From Mesorhizobium sp. LHD-90 (GTDB taxonomy: Bacteria > Pseudomonadota > Alphaproteobacteria > Rhizobiales > Rhizobiaceae), in contig NZ_JAVFVV010000016.1 of NCBI RefSeq assembly GCF_030929505.1, positions 62,001 through 126,000 of the forward strand: a stretch of 64,000 nucleotides of DNA, in the 5' to 3' direction. Below, piece by piece: positions 17,646-27,709 of the stretch. The notes beneath the pieces were generated by a model. It saw only the letters and a program-made list of their open reading frames with translations. It ran no database searches and had not been told where the DNA came from. Within the stretch, counting starts at the first letter, position 1. The number at the start of each line of letters is the position of its first letter. The translations under genes and the position numbers were made by a program.

Positions 17646-18143
17646 ATGGCCAGGGACAAGACACTGGAAGACCTCTTCCACGATACGTTGAAGGACATCT
17701 ACTACGCCGAACGGAAAATCCTGAAGGCCCTTCCGAAAATGGCGCGCGCCGCCAGCTCGCCTGATCTGAAGGCGGCATTTGAAAAGCACAAGGACGAGAC
17801 CGAGGGCCACGTCGAGAGGCTTCAGCAGGTGTTCGAGCTGATGGGCAAGCGGCCTCAGGGCAAGACCTGCGACGCGATCGAAGGCATTATCTCCGAAGGA
17901 GAGGAGATCATCGAAACCTTCAAGGGCACGCCAGCGATCGATGCCGGTCTCATCTCGTCGGCCCAGGCCGTAGAGCATTACGAGATCACGCGTTACGGCA
18001 CGCTCAAACGCTGGGCCGAGGTCCTCGGTATGGCAGAGGCCTCCAAGCTGCTCGACCAGACCCTCGGCGAGGAGTCCATGACCGACAAGGCCTTGACCGG
18101 CCTGGCGGACGCATCCGCCAACGAGATGGCCAAGGCCGCCTGA
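17646..18143 (+). CDS. Ferritin-like DUF892 (YciE/YciF-type) stress protein
   Basis: ATG 17646 follows AAGGAGCCGACCA. The 165-residue protein is a four-helix ferritin-like bundle of the DUF892 family: LEDLFHDTLKDIYYAERKIL at the start, HKDETEGHVERLQQVF, and AVEHYEITRYGTLKRWAEVL supplying the carboxylate and His residues of a di-iron site. Relatives are induced by osmotic and general stress. It opens a short rightward cluster with the 25-residue membrane peptide and the membrane protein downstream. Confidence 0.88.
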   Translation: MARDKTLEDLFHDTLKDIYYAERKILKALPKMARAASSPDLKAAFEKHKDETEGHVERLQQVFELMGKRPQGKTCDAIEGIISEGEEIIETFKGTPAIDAGLISSAQAVEHYEITRYGTLKRWAEVLGMAEASKLLDQTLGEESMTDKALTGLADASANEMAKAA

Positions 18144-18217
18144 CCCACATTCAGCCACCCGGCGTCGCCGCGGTGGCTGGTTTCTTTCAGCTCTCATCTA
18201 TCCGACAGGAGACAATC

Positions 18218-18295
18218 ATGGGTCGCGGCATTCTGCTCTGGCTGCTCGGGGTTCCGATTCCGATCATCATCCTTCTCGCTCTGTTCATGCGATAG
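18218..18295 (+). CDS. 25-residue single-span membrane peptide
   Basis: ATG 18218 has a good ribosome site (ACAGGAGACAATC) and encodes MGRGILLWLLGVPIPIIILL and five more residues before TAG. It is one hydrophobic helix with a proline kink and an Arg at each end. The next gene starts ten bases later, with its own short ribosome site, so the two are probably cotranscribed. Short peptides of this kind are usually missed in annotation. The function is unknown. Confidence 0.6.
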   Translation: MGRGILLWLLGVPIPIIILLALFMR

Positions 18296-18305
18296 GTGGA
18301 CAATC

Positions 18306-19226
18306 ATGGCTTCAACCATCCTAGCCACCGATGCGGCCGCCCCGGTCGAATCGTCCTCATCGGCCGTCAGCTGGGGAGCTATAGTTGCCGGCTCCTTCGC
18401 GGCCGCCACGCTCACTTTCATCCTGATGCTCCTTGGCTCCGGCCTCGGCCTCACCATGATTTCACCGTGGTCCAACACGGGCGCCAGCGTGACAACCTTT
18501 GCGGTCTCGACGGCGATCTGGCTCGTCATCGTGCAATGGCTGTCGTCCGGGCTCGGAGGCTATCTGACTGGCCGTCTTCGCACGAAGTGGGTCGGCATCC
18601 ATACCGACGAAACCTTCTTCCGTGACACCGCGCATGGCTTTATGGCCTGGGCGCTGGCGACTCTGTTGGTGGTCTTCGTTCTGGGCTCAGCACTATCGTC
18701 GACAATCGGCACCGGCGTTCAGGCTGCTTCCACAGTGGCATCCGGAGCCGCGATGGGCGCCTCGGCGGGAGCATCCGCAAATGCCGGAGACGGTGGTGGA
18801 ACCGATGCGACCTCCTATTTCGTCGATTCCCTGTTCCGTCCCGCCGACGCTGCAAGACTGGCGACACCGGGAGCGGAAGACGACACGGCCGCTGCCGCGC
18901 AGGCCTCGCGGATCCTCATCGCCAGCGGGGCAGCGGGAGAAATCTCGGCGGATGACAAGGTCTATCTTGGTCAACTCGTAGCAGCCCGCACGGGGTTGTC
19001 TCAGGCCGATGCGACCGCCCGTGTCGACGCCGTCCTGGCTCAGGTCGAGCAGACTAAGGTCGCTGCGCAGGAAGCTGCCGACACGGCACGCAAGGCCGGA
19101 GCGACGTTTGCGCTGGTCGGCGCGTTGTCATTGCTGATCGGCGCCTTCATCGCCAGTGCCGCCGCCGCGCTCGGCGGCAGGCAGCGTGACGATGACGAGA
19201 TCGCCTACGTGACGACATCGCGATAG
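18306..19226 (+). CDS. Multi-span membrane protein, often annotated as PhnA-like
   Basis: The 306-residue protein has about four membrane segments: SWGAIVAGSFAAATLTFILM at about 22-41, VSTAIWLVIVQWLSSGLGGY, FMAWALATLLVVFVLGSALS, and FALVGALSLLIGAFIASAAA near the end. A low-complexity Ala/Gly stretch and a soluble helical domain (residues about 150-260) lie between the last two. Similar rhizobial proteins are labelled PhnA-like, but there is no resemblance to phosphonoacetate hydrolase function. A role in envelope stress is inferred from the neighbours. Confidence 0.7.
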   Translation: MASTILATDAAAPVESSSSAVSWGAIVAGSFAAATLTFILMLLGSGLGLTMISPWSNTGASVTTFAVSTAIWLVIVQWLSSGLGGYLTGRLRTKWVGIHTDETFFRDTAHGFMAWALATLLVVFVLGSALSSTIGTGVQAASTVASGAAMGASAGASANAGDGGGTDATSYFVDSLFRPADAARLATPGAEDDTAAAAQASRILIASGAAGEISADDKVYLGQLVAARTGLSQADATARVDAVLAQVEQTKVAAQEAADTARKAGATFALVGALSLLIGAFIASAAAALGGRQRDDDEIAYVTTSR

Positions 19227-19335
19227 CCGGTTGTCGGCCGGGCCTGCTCGGCCTGCTCGGCCAGCACCTATCTTCGATGGACCCCGGTGATCATTCGCCG
19301 GGGTTCATGTTTTCCCTCATACCCTGGCGACCACG

Positions 19336-20595
19336 ATGACGCGCAAGCTCGAACTGCGGACCGGCGTTCCTGTTTGGGAGGCCTACCGCGCTCCCCGCAT
19401 AGCGACGCAAAAGCTGACGCGAGACGTGACGTGCGACGTGCTTGTGGTAGGGCTCGGCATCAGTGGCGCAATGCTGGTCGAGGCGCTCACCGCCCAGGGC
19501 CTCGCCGTCATTGGCGTTGATCGCCGTGGCAGCATGCTCGGCTCTACGCCGGCGACCACCGCTCTGGTGCAGTTCGAGATCGATCAACCGCTTTCCGACC
19601 TTAGCCGGAAGATCGGACAAGCCGACGCCGAACAGGCGTGGCGACGATCGCGTATGGCGGTGACCAATTTGCGGGGTCGCATCAGCGAACTCGGTATCGC
19701 CTGCGATATGACAGCAACCCAGTCCTTGTATCTCGCGGGCAACGCTCTCGATCCTGGAGAATTGCGCCTGGAGGCGGAGGCCAGGACTGACGCGGGCATA
19801 CGCGCGACGTATCTGACGCCTGCTGTTCTCAAGGAGAAGTTCGGCATCGACCGCAAGGGCGCAATTCTCAGCCAGGATAATCTCGCCCTCGATCCCCGCA
19901 AGCTCACCGCTGGCTTTCTAGGCAAGGCTCTCGAACGAAAAGCCCGCTTCTACGCTCCCGTCGAGGTCGCAGGCTTTGCCACCGGGCCGACCGGCGTTCG
20001 CGCGGAAACCAAGGACGGGCCGGTGATCTCCTCCAGACAGGTTGTGCTGGCGACGGGTTACGAGCTTATGGACATCGTGCCTTCGGACACCCATTCCGTG
20101 ATCTCGACCTACGCCATCGCAACGAAGCCGCAGAAGAGTGCGCTTTGGCCCGGCGCGACTTTCGTCTGGGAGGCGTCCGATCCCTATCTCTACATGCGCG
20201 CGACCGCCGACGGACGGGTGATCTGCGGCGGCGAGGACGAGAATTTCGTCGACGAGGCGAAGCGGGACAGTTTGCTCGCGGCTAAGACACAGACGATTTC
20301 CACCAAGCTGAAACAGCTGTTTCCGCAGTTGGATACCACGGCCGAATTCGCCTGGGCTGGATGCTTCGGCACCACGACGACGGGGTTGCCGTATATCGGT
20401 GAGCTGCGTGGTCATCCCGGCATCTTCGCCGTGCAGGGATATGGCGGCAACGGAATCACCTTTTCGCAGATCGCGTCGGAGATCATTGCAACCGCCATCG
20501 CCGGGCGTGACGATACGGACGCAAGGCTGTTCGCTTTTGGCCGCACAGGAATGGTCAGGAAGCTGGTGGATGCGGCAGGCAAGCTCATCGCTTGA
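19336..20595 (+). CDS. FAD-dependent oxidoreductase, DadA/glycine oxidase type
   Basis: The 419-residue protein has an FAD-binding Rossmann motif near the N-terminus (VLVVGLGISGAMLVEALTAQ at about 35-54), the central substrate domain, and the C-terminal FAD signature GLPYIGELRGHPGIFAVQGY near 355-374, followed by GGNGITFSQIA. This is the DAO fold (D-amino acid, glycine or sarcosine oxidases and dehydrogenases); the substrate cannot be inferred. It is a separate gene, with a Rho-independent-looking CCCCGGTGATC...CGCCGGGG stem upstream. Confidence 0.88.
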   Translation: MTRKLELRTGVPVWEAYRAPRIATQKLTRDVTCDVLVVGLGISGAMLVEALTAQGLAVIGVDRRGSMLGSTPATTALVQFEIDQPLSDLSRKIGQADAEQAWRRSRMAVTNLRGRISELGIACDMTATQSLYLAGNALDPGELRLEAEARTDAGIRATYLTPAVLKEKFGIDRKGAILSQDNLALDPRKLTAGFLGKALERKARFYAPVEVAGFATGPTGVRAETKDGPVISSRQVVLATGYELMDIVPSDTHSVISTYAIATKPQKSALWPGATFVWEASDPYLYMRATADGRVICGGEDENFVDEAKRDSLLAAKTQTISTKLKQLFPQLDTTAEFAWAGCFGTTTTGLPYIGELRGHPGIFAVQGYGGNGITFSQIASEIIATAIAGRDDTDARLFAFGRTGMVRKLVDAAGKLIA

Positions 20596-20717
20596 CGTCA
20601 GAAATCAAGTCCGTCTAAGCACAGTCCTTGTTATTGTGCGGTGCAGCAACGATATTGCTGCAGGTGCGTTGCACCTATTGCCGTCCAATTCCGGGCGTCA
20701 CAACAAGGACGGCTCCT

Positions 20718-21875
20718 TTGCGAAAAATCTCCGACACGATCGCGCGGCTTGCCGCGCTTCGGGCCCGAAACTCAGCCTCTCCCGCGAACCTCGGCACGCC
20801 CGACCGTCTTTCGGCGCTAGCCGGCTTCGGCTCCAACCCCGGTGCTTTGAATGCGAAATTCTATCTTCCCGATGACCTGCCGGAAGGTGCGCCGCTTGTG
20901 GTTGTGCTGCATGGCTGCACCCAGAGCGCGGCAGTATACGACCAACATTCAGGCTGGTCGCAGCTTGCTGACGCAGCCGGCTTCGCGCTGCTCTATCCCG
21001 AGCAGCAGCGAAGCAACAATCCAAACCTCTGCTTCAACTGGTTCCAGCCTGCCGATGTGAAGCGGGATGGCGGCGAGGCGCTTTCGATACGCCAGATGAT
21101 TGAGGCAATGATTGCGGCGCATCGGCTCGACCGCAAACGCATCTTTATCACCGGCCTCTCTGCCGGCGGCGCTATGGCGGCGGCCATGATGGCAATTTAT
21201 CCCGATGTGTTCGCCGGTGGCGCAATTATCGCAGGTCTCGCTTACGGCAGCGCGACGACGGTCCCGGAAGCCTTTGACCGCATGCGGGGTCATGGCAGCC
21301 CCTCGGACGGGGACCTGAGGCGTATGCTCCGGGACGCGTCGTCTCATCTAGGGCCGTGGCCCAGGATTTCGATCTGGCAGGGGACGAGCGACCAGACTGT
21401 GGACGCGTCCAACGCCTGGTCAATCGCCAGCCAATGGCGCGGGGTCCACCAGATCGTAAACGAGCCCGCGAGCTCTGCCACTGAAGGCAAGAATGCTAGG
21501 CAATTTTGGTGCGATGCCAGCGGAGCGGTCGTCCTGGAAATTAACATGGTTGCCGGAATGGGCCATGGCACGCCGGTCGACAGGAACGGCTACGGAACGC
21601 CGGGACCCTACATGCTCGACGTCGGCATTTCCTCGACGCAGGAGGTCGCGCGGTTCTGGGGGATCGCGGAAGGGGAGTCGAGGGGTTTTGCCGGGTGGAA
21701 GCAGGACATGGTCGTCTACTCCCCTCCGCCTATCGAGTCCCGATCGAAAGCCGGACCAGGGACGTCAGCGCGATCTCCCCAGCTTTCCGCGTCTCCGAAG
21801 CGGGAAACGACTCCGACGTCAGGCGTGCAGAAGATTATCGAGGAAGCCTTGCGGACCGCGGGGCTGATGCGCTGA
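20718..21875 (+). CDS. PHB depolymerase family esterase (alpha/beta hydrolase)
   Basis: I choose TTG 20718 behind AAGGACGGC, because MRKISDTIARLAALRA-type starts are typical of the family; there is no ATG in a sensible place. The 385-residue product has the lipase-box serine in ITGLSAGGAMAAAMMA at about 150, the oxyanion region VVVLHGCTQSAAVYDQHSGW at about 55-74, the acid in WQGTSDQTVD and the catalytic His in VAGMGHGTPVD. Members degrade polyhydroxybutyrate or other polyesters and are often secreted; here no clear signal peptide is present. Confidence 0.88.
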   Translation: MRKISDTIARLAALRARNSASPANLGTPDRLSALAGFGSNPGALNAKFYLPDDLPEGAPLVVVLHGCTQSAAVYDQHSGWSQLADAAGFALLYPEQQRSNNPNLCFNWFQPADVKRDGGEALSIRQMIEAMIAAHRLDRKRIFITGLSAGGAMAAAMMAIYPDVFAGGAIIAGLAYGSATTVPEAFDRMRGHGSPSDGDLRRMLRDASSHLGPWPRISIWQGTSDQTVDASNAWSIASQWRGVHQIVNEPASSATEGKNARQFWCDASGAVVLEINMVAGMGHGTPVDRNGYGTPGPYMLDVGISSTQEVARFWGIAEGESRGFAGWKQDMVVYSPPPIESRSKAGPGTSARSPQLSASPKRETTPTSGVQKIIEEALRTAGLMR

Positions 21876-21957
21876 CGAAAATGTGCGTATCGGGGTAGGC
21901 GTTTGACGAAGGAGCCGGCCGTTGCCGCCTCCTTGGTCTGCGTTCCTGCAAATCGCG

Positions 21958-24069
21958 CTACAGCTTTACCGCCGTCTCTCGAGACCAGAGGCGGAGCTTT
22001 CGGCAGGACTCGATGAAACCAGCAATTGCCTTCGGATCGCCGAGGACCATCAGCCCTTCATCAGCCTCCGCATCGACGCCGGCCTTCCGCAACAGAGGAG
22101 CGGCTCCGGGCGTAAACCCGATGAACTTGCAGTGGGCAAAAGCGTCCGCGACAAAGTCACGCGCGGCCGCCTCCCCCGCCAGGCGCTCAGCGCCCTCCTC
22201 TGAAAGCAGCAACACGACCGCATCGAACAGCACCGACGGTCCGCCACCGATCATGTGCTTGGCGGGGATGACGTTGCCATCGGCCGCCTCGACCCCGCCG
22301 ACCTGCGGCGCGATCACCTCCATCGTGGCGCCTTCCTCTTCGATCGCTGATAGGAGCTTCTTCAAAAGTGCGGCGTCCGCTCCTGGGCTGACCAGCACGC
22401 CGACCTTGCGGCCCGCAAAACTGTCGGGTCCGTTTTCGATGATGCTGAGCGCAGGCGACGCTTCAAGGTCATCGCGTGTGGGAACGGCAGCGTCCGCCGG
22501 CCTCGGCAGATCCTTTATGCCCAGCTTCTCGGCAACCGTTTCGGCCAACCCCTCGTCGATGTTGAGGAGATGTGAGACGATCCTCTCTCGAATGACAGGC
22601 GTCTCGACCTTGCTAAGTTCGAAGGTCAGCGCCATGGCGATGTGCTTCTGCTCCGGCGCGGTCTGACTGTTGAAGAACTGCCGCGCCTGGCTGTAGTGGT
22701 CGGCGAAACTCTCCGCCCGCAGCCTCTGCTTCGGCCCTTCCTCCACCTCTACGAAAGAACGGAAGCCACGCTGCCGTGATTCCCGGGGACCCTCGCCGAA
22801 CGAGTTCGGCTGGTAGTTCACCCGCCCGACCGGATTGCGCATGGCCATATGCCCGTCCTGCTGGAAGTGATGGAACGGGCATTTCGGCGCATTGATCGGC
22901 AGGTGGGTGAAGTTGGTGCTTCCGAGCCGCTTGATCTGCGTATCGAGATAGGAAAAGTTCCTGCCCTGCAGCAGCGGATCGTTGGAGAAGTCGATGCCCG
23001 GCGGCACGTTCTGCGTCATGAACGCGACCTGCTCGGTCTCAGCGAAGAAATTATCCGGCATGCGGTCGAGCACGAGGCGGCCGACCGGAATCGGCGGCAA
23101 CAGCTCCTCGGGGATGAGCTTGGTGGGATCGAGCACGTCGAAATCGAAACTGTCAGCGAAGTCCTGATCGAAGAGTTGGACGCGCAATTCCCATTCGGGG
23201 AAATTGCCCGACTGGATCGCCTCCCAGAGGTCACGACGGTGGAAGTCCGGATCGGCACCGTTGATCTTCACCGCCTCGTTCCACACCACCGACTGTAGGC
23301 CGAGCTTGGGCTTCCAATGGAATTTGACGAAGCTCGACTCGTCCTTGGCGTTGAGCATCCTGAAGGTGTGAACGCCGAACCCCTCCATAAAGCGGAAGGA
23401 ACGCGGGATCGCCCGGTCTGACATCACCCACATGATCATGTGCATGCTCTCGGGCGTCAGCGAGATGAAATCCCAGAACGTGTCATGTGCGGACGCCGCC
23501 TGCGGGAACGCGCGGTCGGGCTCCGGCTTCACCGAATGGATGATATCGGGAAACTTGATGGCATCCTGGATGAAGAAGACTGGGATGTTGTTGCCGACGA
23601 TGTCCCAATTGCCCTCCTGCGTGTAGAGCTTGACCGCGAAGCCGCGCACGTCGCGGGCGAGGTCGGCCGAGCCCTTGCTGCCTGCTACGGTCGAGAAGCG
23701 GACGAAGGCCGGCGTTTTCTCGCCTGCGCGCTGGAAGATGTCGGCGCGCGTGTATTTGGCCAGCGATTTATAGGTCTCGAAATAACCATGCGCGCCGTAA
23801 CCCCGCGCATGCACCACGCGCTCTGGAATACGCTCGTGGTCGAAGTGAAAGATCTTCTCCCGCAGGTGGAAATCTTCCAGAACGGTCGGGCCGCGCGCAC
23901 CGACCTTCAGCGAGTTCTGGTCGTCAGAAACTGGCCCACCTTGCGCGGTGGTCAGAATAGGAACGTCGCCTTCGGCAACTTGATGAAGTTCGCCGCCATT
24001 GGCGCGATCGAGCTTCTGGTCGTGAACCGTCGCTTTCTGGCCGGACGACCGGCTCGATGGCTTGGCCAT
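21958..24069 (-). CDS. katE: Large-subunit catalase (KatE/HPII type)
   Basis: The start is ATG 24069 behind GAAGGAACAGCA. The 703-residue length and C-terminal domain identify a clade 2 catalase. Visible are the active-site His in [19 protein letters not shown] at about 85-103, [34 protein letters not shown] with the active-site Asn region, the heme Tyr in [13 protein letters not shown] near 400, and a C-terminal class I glutamine amidotransferase-like domain ([20 protein letters not shown], from about 545). It removes hydrogen peroxide in stationary phase. It reads leftward, convergent with the esterase gene. Confidence 0.93.
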   Translation of the reverse strand: MAKPSSRSSGQKATVHDQKLDRANGGELHQVAEGDVPILTTAQGGPVSDDQNSLKVGARGPTVLEDFHLREKIFHFDHERIPERVVHARGYGAHGYFETYKSLAKYTRADIFQRAGEKTPAFVRFSTVAGSKGSADLARDVRGFAVKLYTQEGNWDIVGNNIPVFFIQDAIKFPDIIHSVKPEPDRAFPQAASAHDTFWDFISLTPESMHMIMWVMSDRAIPRSFRFMEGFGVHTFRMLNAKDESSFVKFHWKPKLGLQSVVWNEAVKINGADPDFHRRDLWEAIQSGNFPEWELRVQLFDQDFADSFDFDVLDPTKLIPEELLPPIPVGRLVLDRMPDNFFAETEQVAFMTQNVPPGIDFSNDPLLQGRNFSYLDTQIKRLGSTNFTHLPINAPKCPFHHFQQDGHMAMRNPVGRVNYQPNSFGEGPRESRQRGFRSFVEVEEGPKQRLRAESFADHYSQARQFFNSQTAPEQKHIAMALTFELSKVETPVIRERIVSHLLNIDEGLAETVAEKLGIKDLPRPADAAVPTRDDLEASPALSIIENGPDSFAGRKVGVLVSPGADAALLKKLLSAIEEEGATMEVIAPQVGGVEAADGNVIPAKHMIGGGPSVLFDAVVLLLSEEGAERLAGEAAARDFVADAFAHCKFIGFTPGAAPLLRKAGVDAEADEGLMVLGDPKAIAGFIESCRKLRLWSRETAVKL

Positions 24070-24323
24070 TGCTGTTCCTTCGAAAAGTTGGGGCGCGCAG
24101 GCGCGTCTCTCACAATGCCGCGGTAGTCGTCTGGTTCCGGCAAGCCGGTGTTTCCAGGGAGTTGCGGTCCCACGCCTCAAGGAGACCGCTGCGATATCAA
24201 CTGGCCTTCGAGAGCGTAGGGCGAATACCGCCGCCCTCGCGATGCACCTCAAAGCAATAAATCCTCATGTGTGGAACGCTTTGCCTCGGCGCAGCTTCTA
24301 GTCTCTCCAACAGGAGAAAATGC

Positions 24324-24890
24324 ATGCGAATAATTACCGGGCTATTCGATACACGTGAGCAGGCCGACAGAGCAGTTTCGGCTCTGGAGGATGCAGATAT
24401 CCCGAATGCCGACATCAGTATTGTTGGCCCGAGCAGTGACGACGAAAGTGGCGCAGCAGAAGGTGCCGGTATCGGTGCTGCCGTAGGCGGCGTGGGCGGC
24501 TTGCTGGCGGGCCTCGGCGCGTTTGTTATTCCGGGAATCGGCCCGGTGGTCGGCGCGGGCTGGCTGGCCGCGACCTTGATCGGCGCCGCTGCCGGCGGAG
24601 TTGCCGGCGGGCTTATCGGCTCGTTGACCGATGCAGGCGTGGATGAACGCGACGCGCATGTTTATGCCGAGGGAATTCGCCGCGGGGGCACTCTCGTCAC
24701 CGCCCGTGTCGATGACGCACATGTTGACGCAGCTACCGCCATACTGGGCCAGGCGGGACCTGTGGATGTCAACAGGCGAAGGGACGAATACGAAGCTGAC
24801 GGGTGGAGCGACTATGACGATGAAGAAATCGCTACGTCCGAATTGGACCCGCTCGGCAGCCGCCCGATTGTGCCGGGGTTGCCTCGATAG
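24324..24890 (+). CDS. General stress protein, YflT/17M-like domain with glycine-rich segment
   Basis: ATG 24324 lies behind CAGGAGA. The first 45 residues (MRIITGLFDTREQADRAVSA, LEDADIPNADISIVGP) are the heat-induced stress protein YflT-like beta-alpha-beta domain. A glycine-zipper-like hydrophobic part (GAAVGGVGGLLAGLGAFVIP) follows, then a second alpha-beta half with GTLVTARVDDAHVDAATAIL. The tail is acidic. Its neighbours (catalase, ferritin-like protein) fit a stress role. A perfect hairpin follows the stop. Confidence 0.75.
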   Translation: MRIITGLFDTREQADRAVSALEDADIPNADISIVGPSSDDESGAAEGAGIGAAVGGVGGLLAGLGAFVIPGIGPVVGAGWLAATLIGAAAGGVAGGLIGSLTDAGVDERDAHVYAEGIRRGGTLVTARVDDAHVDAATAILGQAGPVDVNRRRDEYEADGWSDYDDEEIATSELDPLGSRPIVPGLPR

Positions 24891-24902
24891 GCGGCTTGCT
24901 CA

Positions 24903-24935
24903 CAATCGCCCCTCGACGGTGTCGAGGGGCGATTG
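24903..24935 (+). terminator. Perfect 15-bp stem-loop after the YflT-like gene
   Basis: CAATCGCCCCTCGAC (24903-24917), loop GGT, and GTCGAGGGGCGATTG (24921-24935) form a perfect 15-bp hairpin 13 bases after the stop. The downstream bases (CTCTGACC) are not a T-run, so it is a strong structure but an imperfect intrinsic terminator. Confidence 0.7.
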
Positions 24936-25061
24936 CTCTGACCCACGAACCTTAATCCACTGATCGGGGCGGGCGGACACCTCCACGGCTAATCTGTTTT
25001 CTAACCAACAGTGGGCCGGGAGGTGTGCGAGGTTAGAGCTATATTTCTACGCAGAAAAATT

Positions 25062-27182
25062 ATGGAGATTGCGAACGAACCGGAAACGCTGCTCCATGGC
25101 GGCATGAACGTCGCGCTTCATGATTCGGCTTTCCAGCCATCCTATCTGGCCGCCCTCAATGACGGGCAGCGCGCTGCGGTGGAGCATGGGAACGGGACTA
25201 TCGCCGGGCCGCTGCTGATCATCGCCGGTGCAGGCTCGGGGAAGACGAATACGCTTGCCCATCGTGTCGCGCATCTGATCGTCAAGGGCGCCGATCCGCG
25301 CCGCATCCTGCTGATGACCTTCTCACGCCGTGCTGCCGCGGAAATGACGCGGCGTGTCGCGCGCATCGCTGGGGAGGTGCTGGGCGACAAGACATCCGTT
25401 CTCACCGATGGCCTGACTTGGGCCGGCACTTTCCACGCCGTCGGTGCGCGGCTGCTGCGCGATTGTGCACTCGATATCGGGCTCGACCCGGCCTTCACCA
25501 TCCACGACCGCGAGGATTCCGCGGACCTCATGAACCTCGTCCGGCATGAAGTCGGCCTGTCGAAGACCGAGAGCCGGTTTCCTACCAAGGGAACGTGCCT
25601 CGCCATCTATTCGCGGGCCGTCAACGCGCAGAAGCCGCTGGACGAGGTTCTGGCTAAGGCGTTTCCATGGTGCCGCGACTGGAACGACGAGTTGAAGCGG
25701 CTGTTCGCCGGTTATGTCGATGCCAAGCAGGCCGAGAACGTGCTCGATTACGACGACCTGCTACTCTATTTGGCGGAGATGGCGAGCGAGCCTGCGCTGG
25801 CCGAGCGGCTCAGCGCCCGGTTCGATCACATCCTCGTCGACGAATACCAGGACACCAACCGGCTTCAGGCCTCCATCCTTCTCACCCTGAAGCCCGATGG
25901 CGCCGGCCTGACGGTCGTCGGCGATGATGCGCAATCGATCTATTCCTTCCGCGCGGCGGAGGTGCGCAATATCCTCGACTTTCCCGCGCAGTTCCCCGCA
26001 CCAGCCGAGGTCGTCACGCTGGACCGCAACTACCGCTCGACCGACGCCATTCTTGCCGCCGCCAATGCGGTGATCGGCGAAGCGGTCGAGCGTTTCACCA
26101 AGAACCTCTGGACCGAGCGCAGATCGGCCGAGAAACCGCTGCTCGTCACGGTGCGCGACGAAGCGGACCAGGCGAATTACGTCTGCGACCGTGTCCTCGC
26201 CGAGCGCGAGGGTGGAACCGCCCTGAAATCGCAGGCCGTGCTGTTCCGCGCCTCCCATCACAGCGGTTCGCTGGAGGTCGAGCTTACCCGCCGCAACATC
26301 CCCTTCGTGAAGTTCGGCGGCCTGAAATTCCTGGACGCTGCCCATGTCAAGGACGTGCTCGCGGTCCTGCGTTTCGCCGAGAACTCCCGCGACCGCGTGG
26401 CCGGTTTTCGCGTGCTGCAACTCCTGCCGGGGATCGGACCGTCGTCGGCGGCTGCCGCGATGGAGGCCATGACGACGGCTTTGAATCCTGTATTGGGTCT
26501 GTCCGCGCACCGTGTGCCGCAACGCGCCCATCAGGATTGGCCCGCATTCATCGATATGTTCGCCAGGCTCCGTTCAAAGTCGAATTGGCCGGCTGATCTG
26601 GAACAGGTTCGCCTGTGGTATGAGCCGCACCTCAAGCGCATCCACGAAGACGCCACAACCCGCCGCGCAGATCTGCTGCAACTGGAACAGATCGCGGCCG
26701 GCTATCCGTCGCGCCAAAAATTCCTCACCCACCTGACTCTCGACCCGCCGGAGGCGACGAGCGACCGCGCCGGCCCGCCAAATCTCGATGAGGACTTTCT
26801 TATCCTCTCCACCATCCATTCGGCGAAAGGTCAGGAGTGGAAGAATGTCTTCGTGCTCAACTCCGTGGACGGATGCATCCCAATCGATCTCGCCGCTGGT
26901 GAGCAAGATGACATAGAGGAAGAACGCCGGCTGCTCTATGTAGCGATGACGCGGGCAAAGGATTCACTCCACTTGATCACGCCGCAACGTTTCTACACAA
27001 GCGGCCAAGCGCCGCGCGGCGACCGCCATGTCTACGCCTCGCGCACCCGCTTCATACCGGACCATATCCTGGAAGCGTTTGACAGAGTTGGCTGGCCGAT
27101 GGCGGGCACCACTGATCAAAGATCACCTGCGCCCGCAGTTCGCGTCGATCTCAGGGATCGAATGCGCGGGATGTGGCGCTGA
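25062..27182 (+). CDS. UvrD/PcrA-type superfamily 1A ATP-dependent DNA helicase
   Basis: I choose ATG 25062 (MEIANEPETLLHGGM); GTG 25011 would add 17 residues. The 706-residue protein has the Q motif (LNDGQRAAVEHG), Walker A IIAGAGSGKTNTLAHRVAHL at about 51-60, motif Ia LLMTFSRRAAAEM, Walker B HILVDEYQDTNRLQ near 257-264, motif III GDDAQSIYSFRAAE, motif IV LDRNYRST, motif V ILSTIHSAKGQEWKNVFVL and motif VI LLYVAMTRAKD at about 622. It is shorter at the C-terminus than chromosomal UvrD, as in accessory plasmid or island copies. It would unwind DNA 3' to 5' in repair or plasmid maintenance. Confidence 0.9.
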   Translation: MEIANEPETLLHGGMNVALHDSAFQPSYLAALNDGQRAAVEHGNGTIAGPLLIIAGAGSGKTNTLAHRVAHLIVKGADPRRILLMTFSRRAAAEMTRRVARIAGEVLGDKTSVLTDGLTWAGTFHAVGARLLRDCALDIGLDPAFTIHDREDSADLMNLVRHEVGLSKTESRFPTKGTCLAIYSRAVNAQKPLDEVLAKAFPWCRDWNDELKRLFAGYVDAKQAENVLDYDDLLLYLAEMASEPALAERLSARFDHILVDEYQDTNRLQASILLTLKPDGAGLTVVGDDAQSIYSFRAAEVRNILDFPAQFPAPAEVVTLDRNYRSTDAILAAANAVIGEAVERFTKNLWTERRSAEKPLLVTVRDEADQANYVCDRVLAEREGGTALKSQAVLFRASHHSGSLEVELTRRNIPFVKFGGLKFLDAAHVKDVLAVLRFAENSRDRVAGFRVLQLLPGIGPSSAAAAMEAMTTALNPVLGLSAHRVPQRAHQDWPAFIDMFARLRSKSNWPADLEQVRLWYEPHLKRIHEDATTRRADLLQLEQIAAGYPSRQKFLTHLTLDPPEATSDRAGPPNLDEDFLILSTIHSAKGQEWKNVFVLNSVDGCIPIDLAAGEQDDIEEERRLLYVAMTRAKDSLHLITPQRFYTSGQAPRGDRHVYASRTRFIPDHILEAFDRVGWPMAGTTDQRSPAPAVRVDLRDRMRGMWR

Positions 27183-27673
27183 TCGCTGAGGCACCGTGCT
27201 TTGCAGGAGTGCATAACGAGGCTCGGGTGTTGCTGTCAAATAAGCACCGGTGGCGATTGCCTGCGCCTGTTATCGTTCAGATATCGAAAACCGGAGCCGC
27301 CGGTCTGACAAACTCCGGGTCACCGTTCTGATCTGACGACAAACGGATGCCTGCGTTTGAGGCAGGATCCGGGGGATAGTGCCTATCACGCGCCGAACAC
27401 CAGCGGGGCAGGGGACGTCCAAGCAGCGTGGGGGCTCTACTTCGGGGCCATCCACCTCCATGGCGAGGGCTTTGCCACATTAGGACCCCTCCATGACTAG
27501 TCCTATGCTCGACGTTATCGTTGAACGGACGAACTACTCGGGTCTGATGGAGCCGCAGAACACGTGTCGCGGAGAATTGCAGCCGTATGACGAAGAGACC
27601 TGATCAAATATGGGGGCTTCAGACCCCATTACCCTCCACAGTGAAGCCGCTAAAATTTCGCTATATTGAAGTT
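27183..27673. other. Intergenic region, no gene seen
   Basis: These 490 bases between the helicase and the XRE gene carry no convincing frame on either strand. Two weak inverted repeats (CCTGC...GCAGG near 27351, GGCTTCA...TGAAGCC near 27614-27646) are visible. The right half becomes AT-rich, and the sequence change may mark the left edge of the plasmid-like module. Confidence 0.45.
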
Positions 27674-27689
27674 GAAGCAATAATGCTTC
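27674..27689. promoter_or_regulatory. Palindromic operator candidate before the XRE gene
   Basis: GAAGCA-ATAA-TGCTTC is a perfect 6-bp palindrome 20 bases ahead of the ATG at 27710. The position suits autoregulation by the XRE protein it precedes. Confidence 0.45.
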
Positions 27690-27709
27690 TCATTAATATG
27701 GAGATATAC

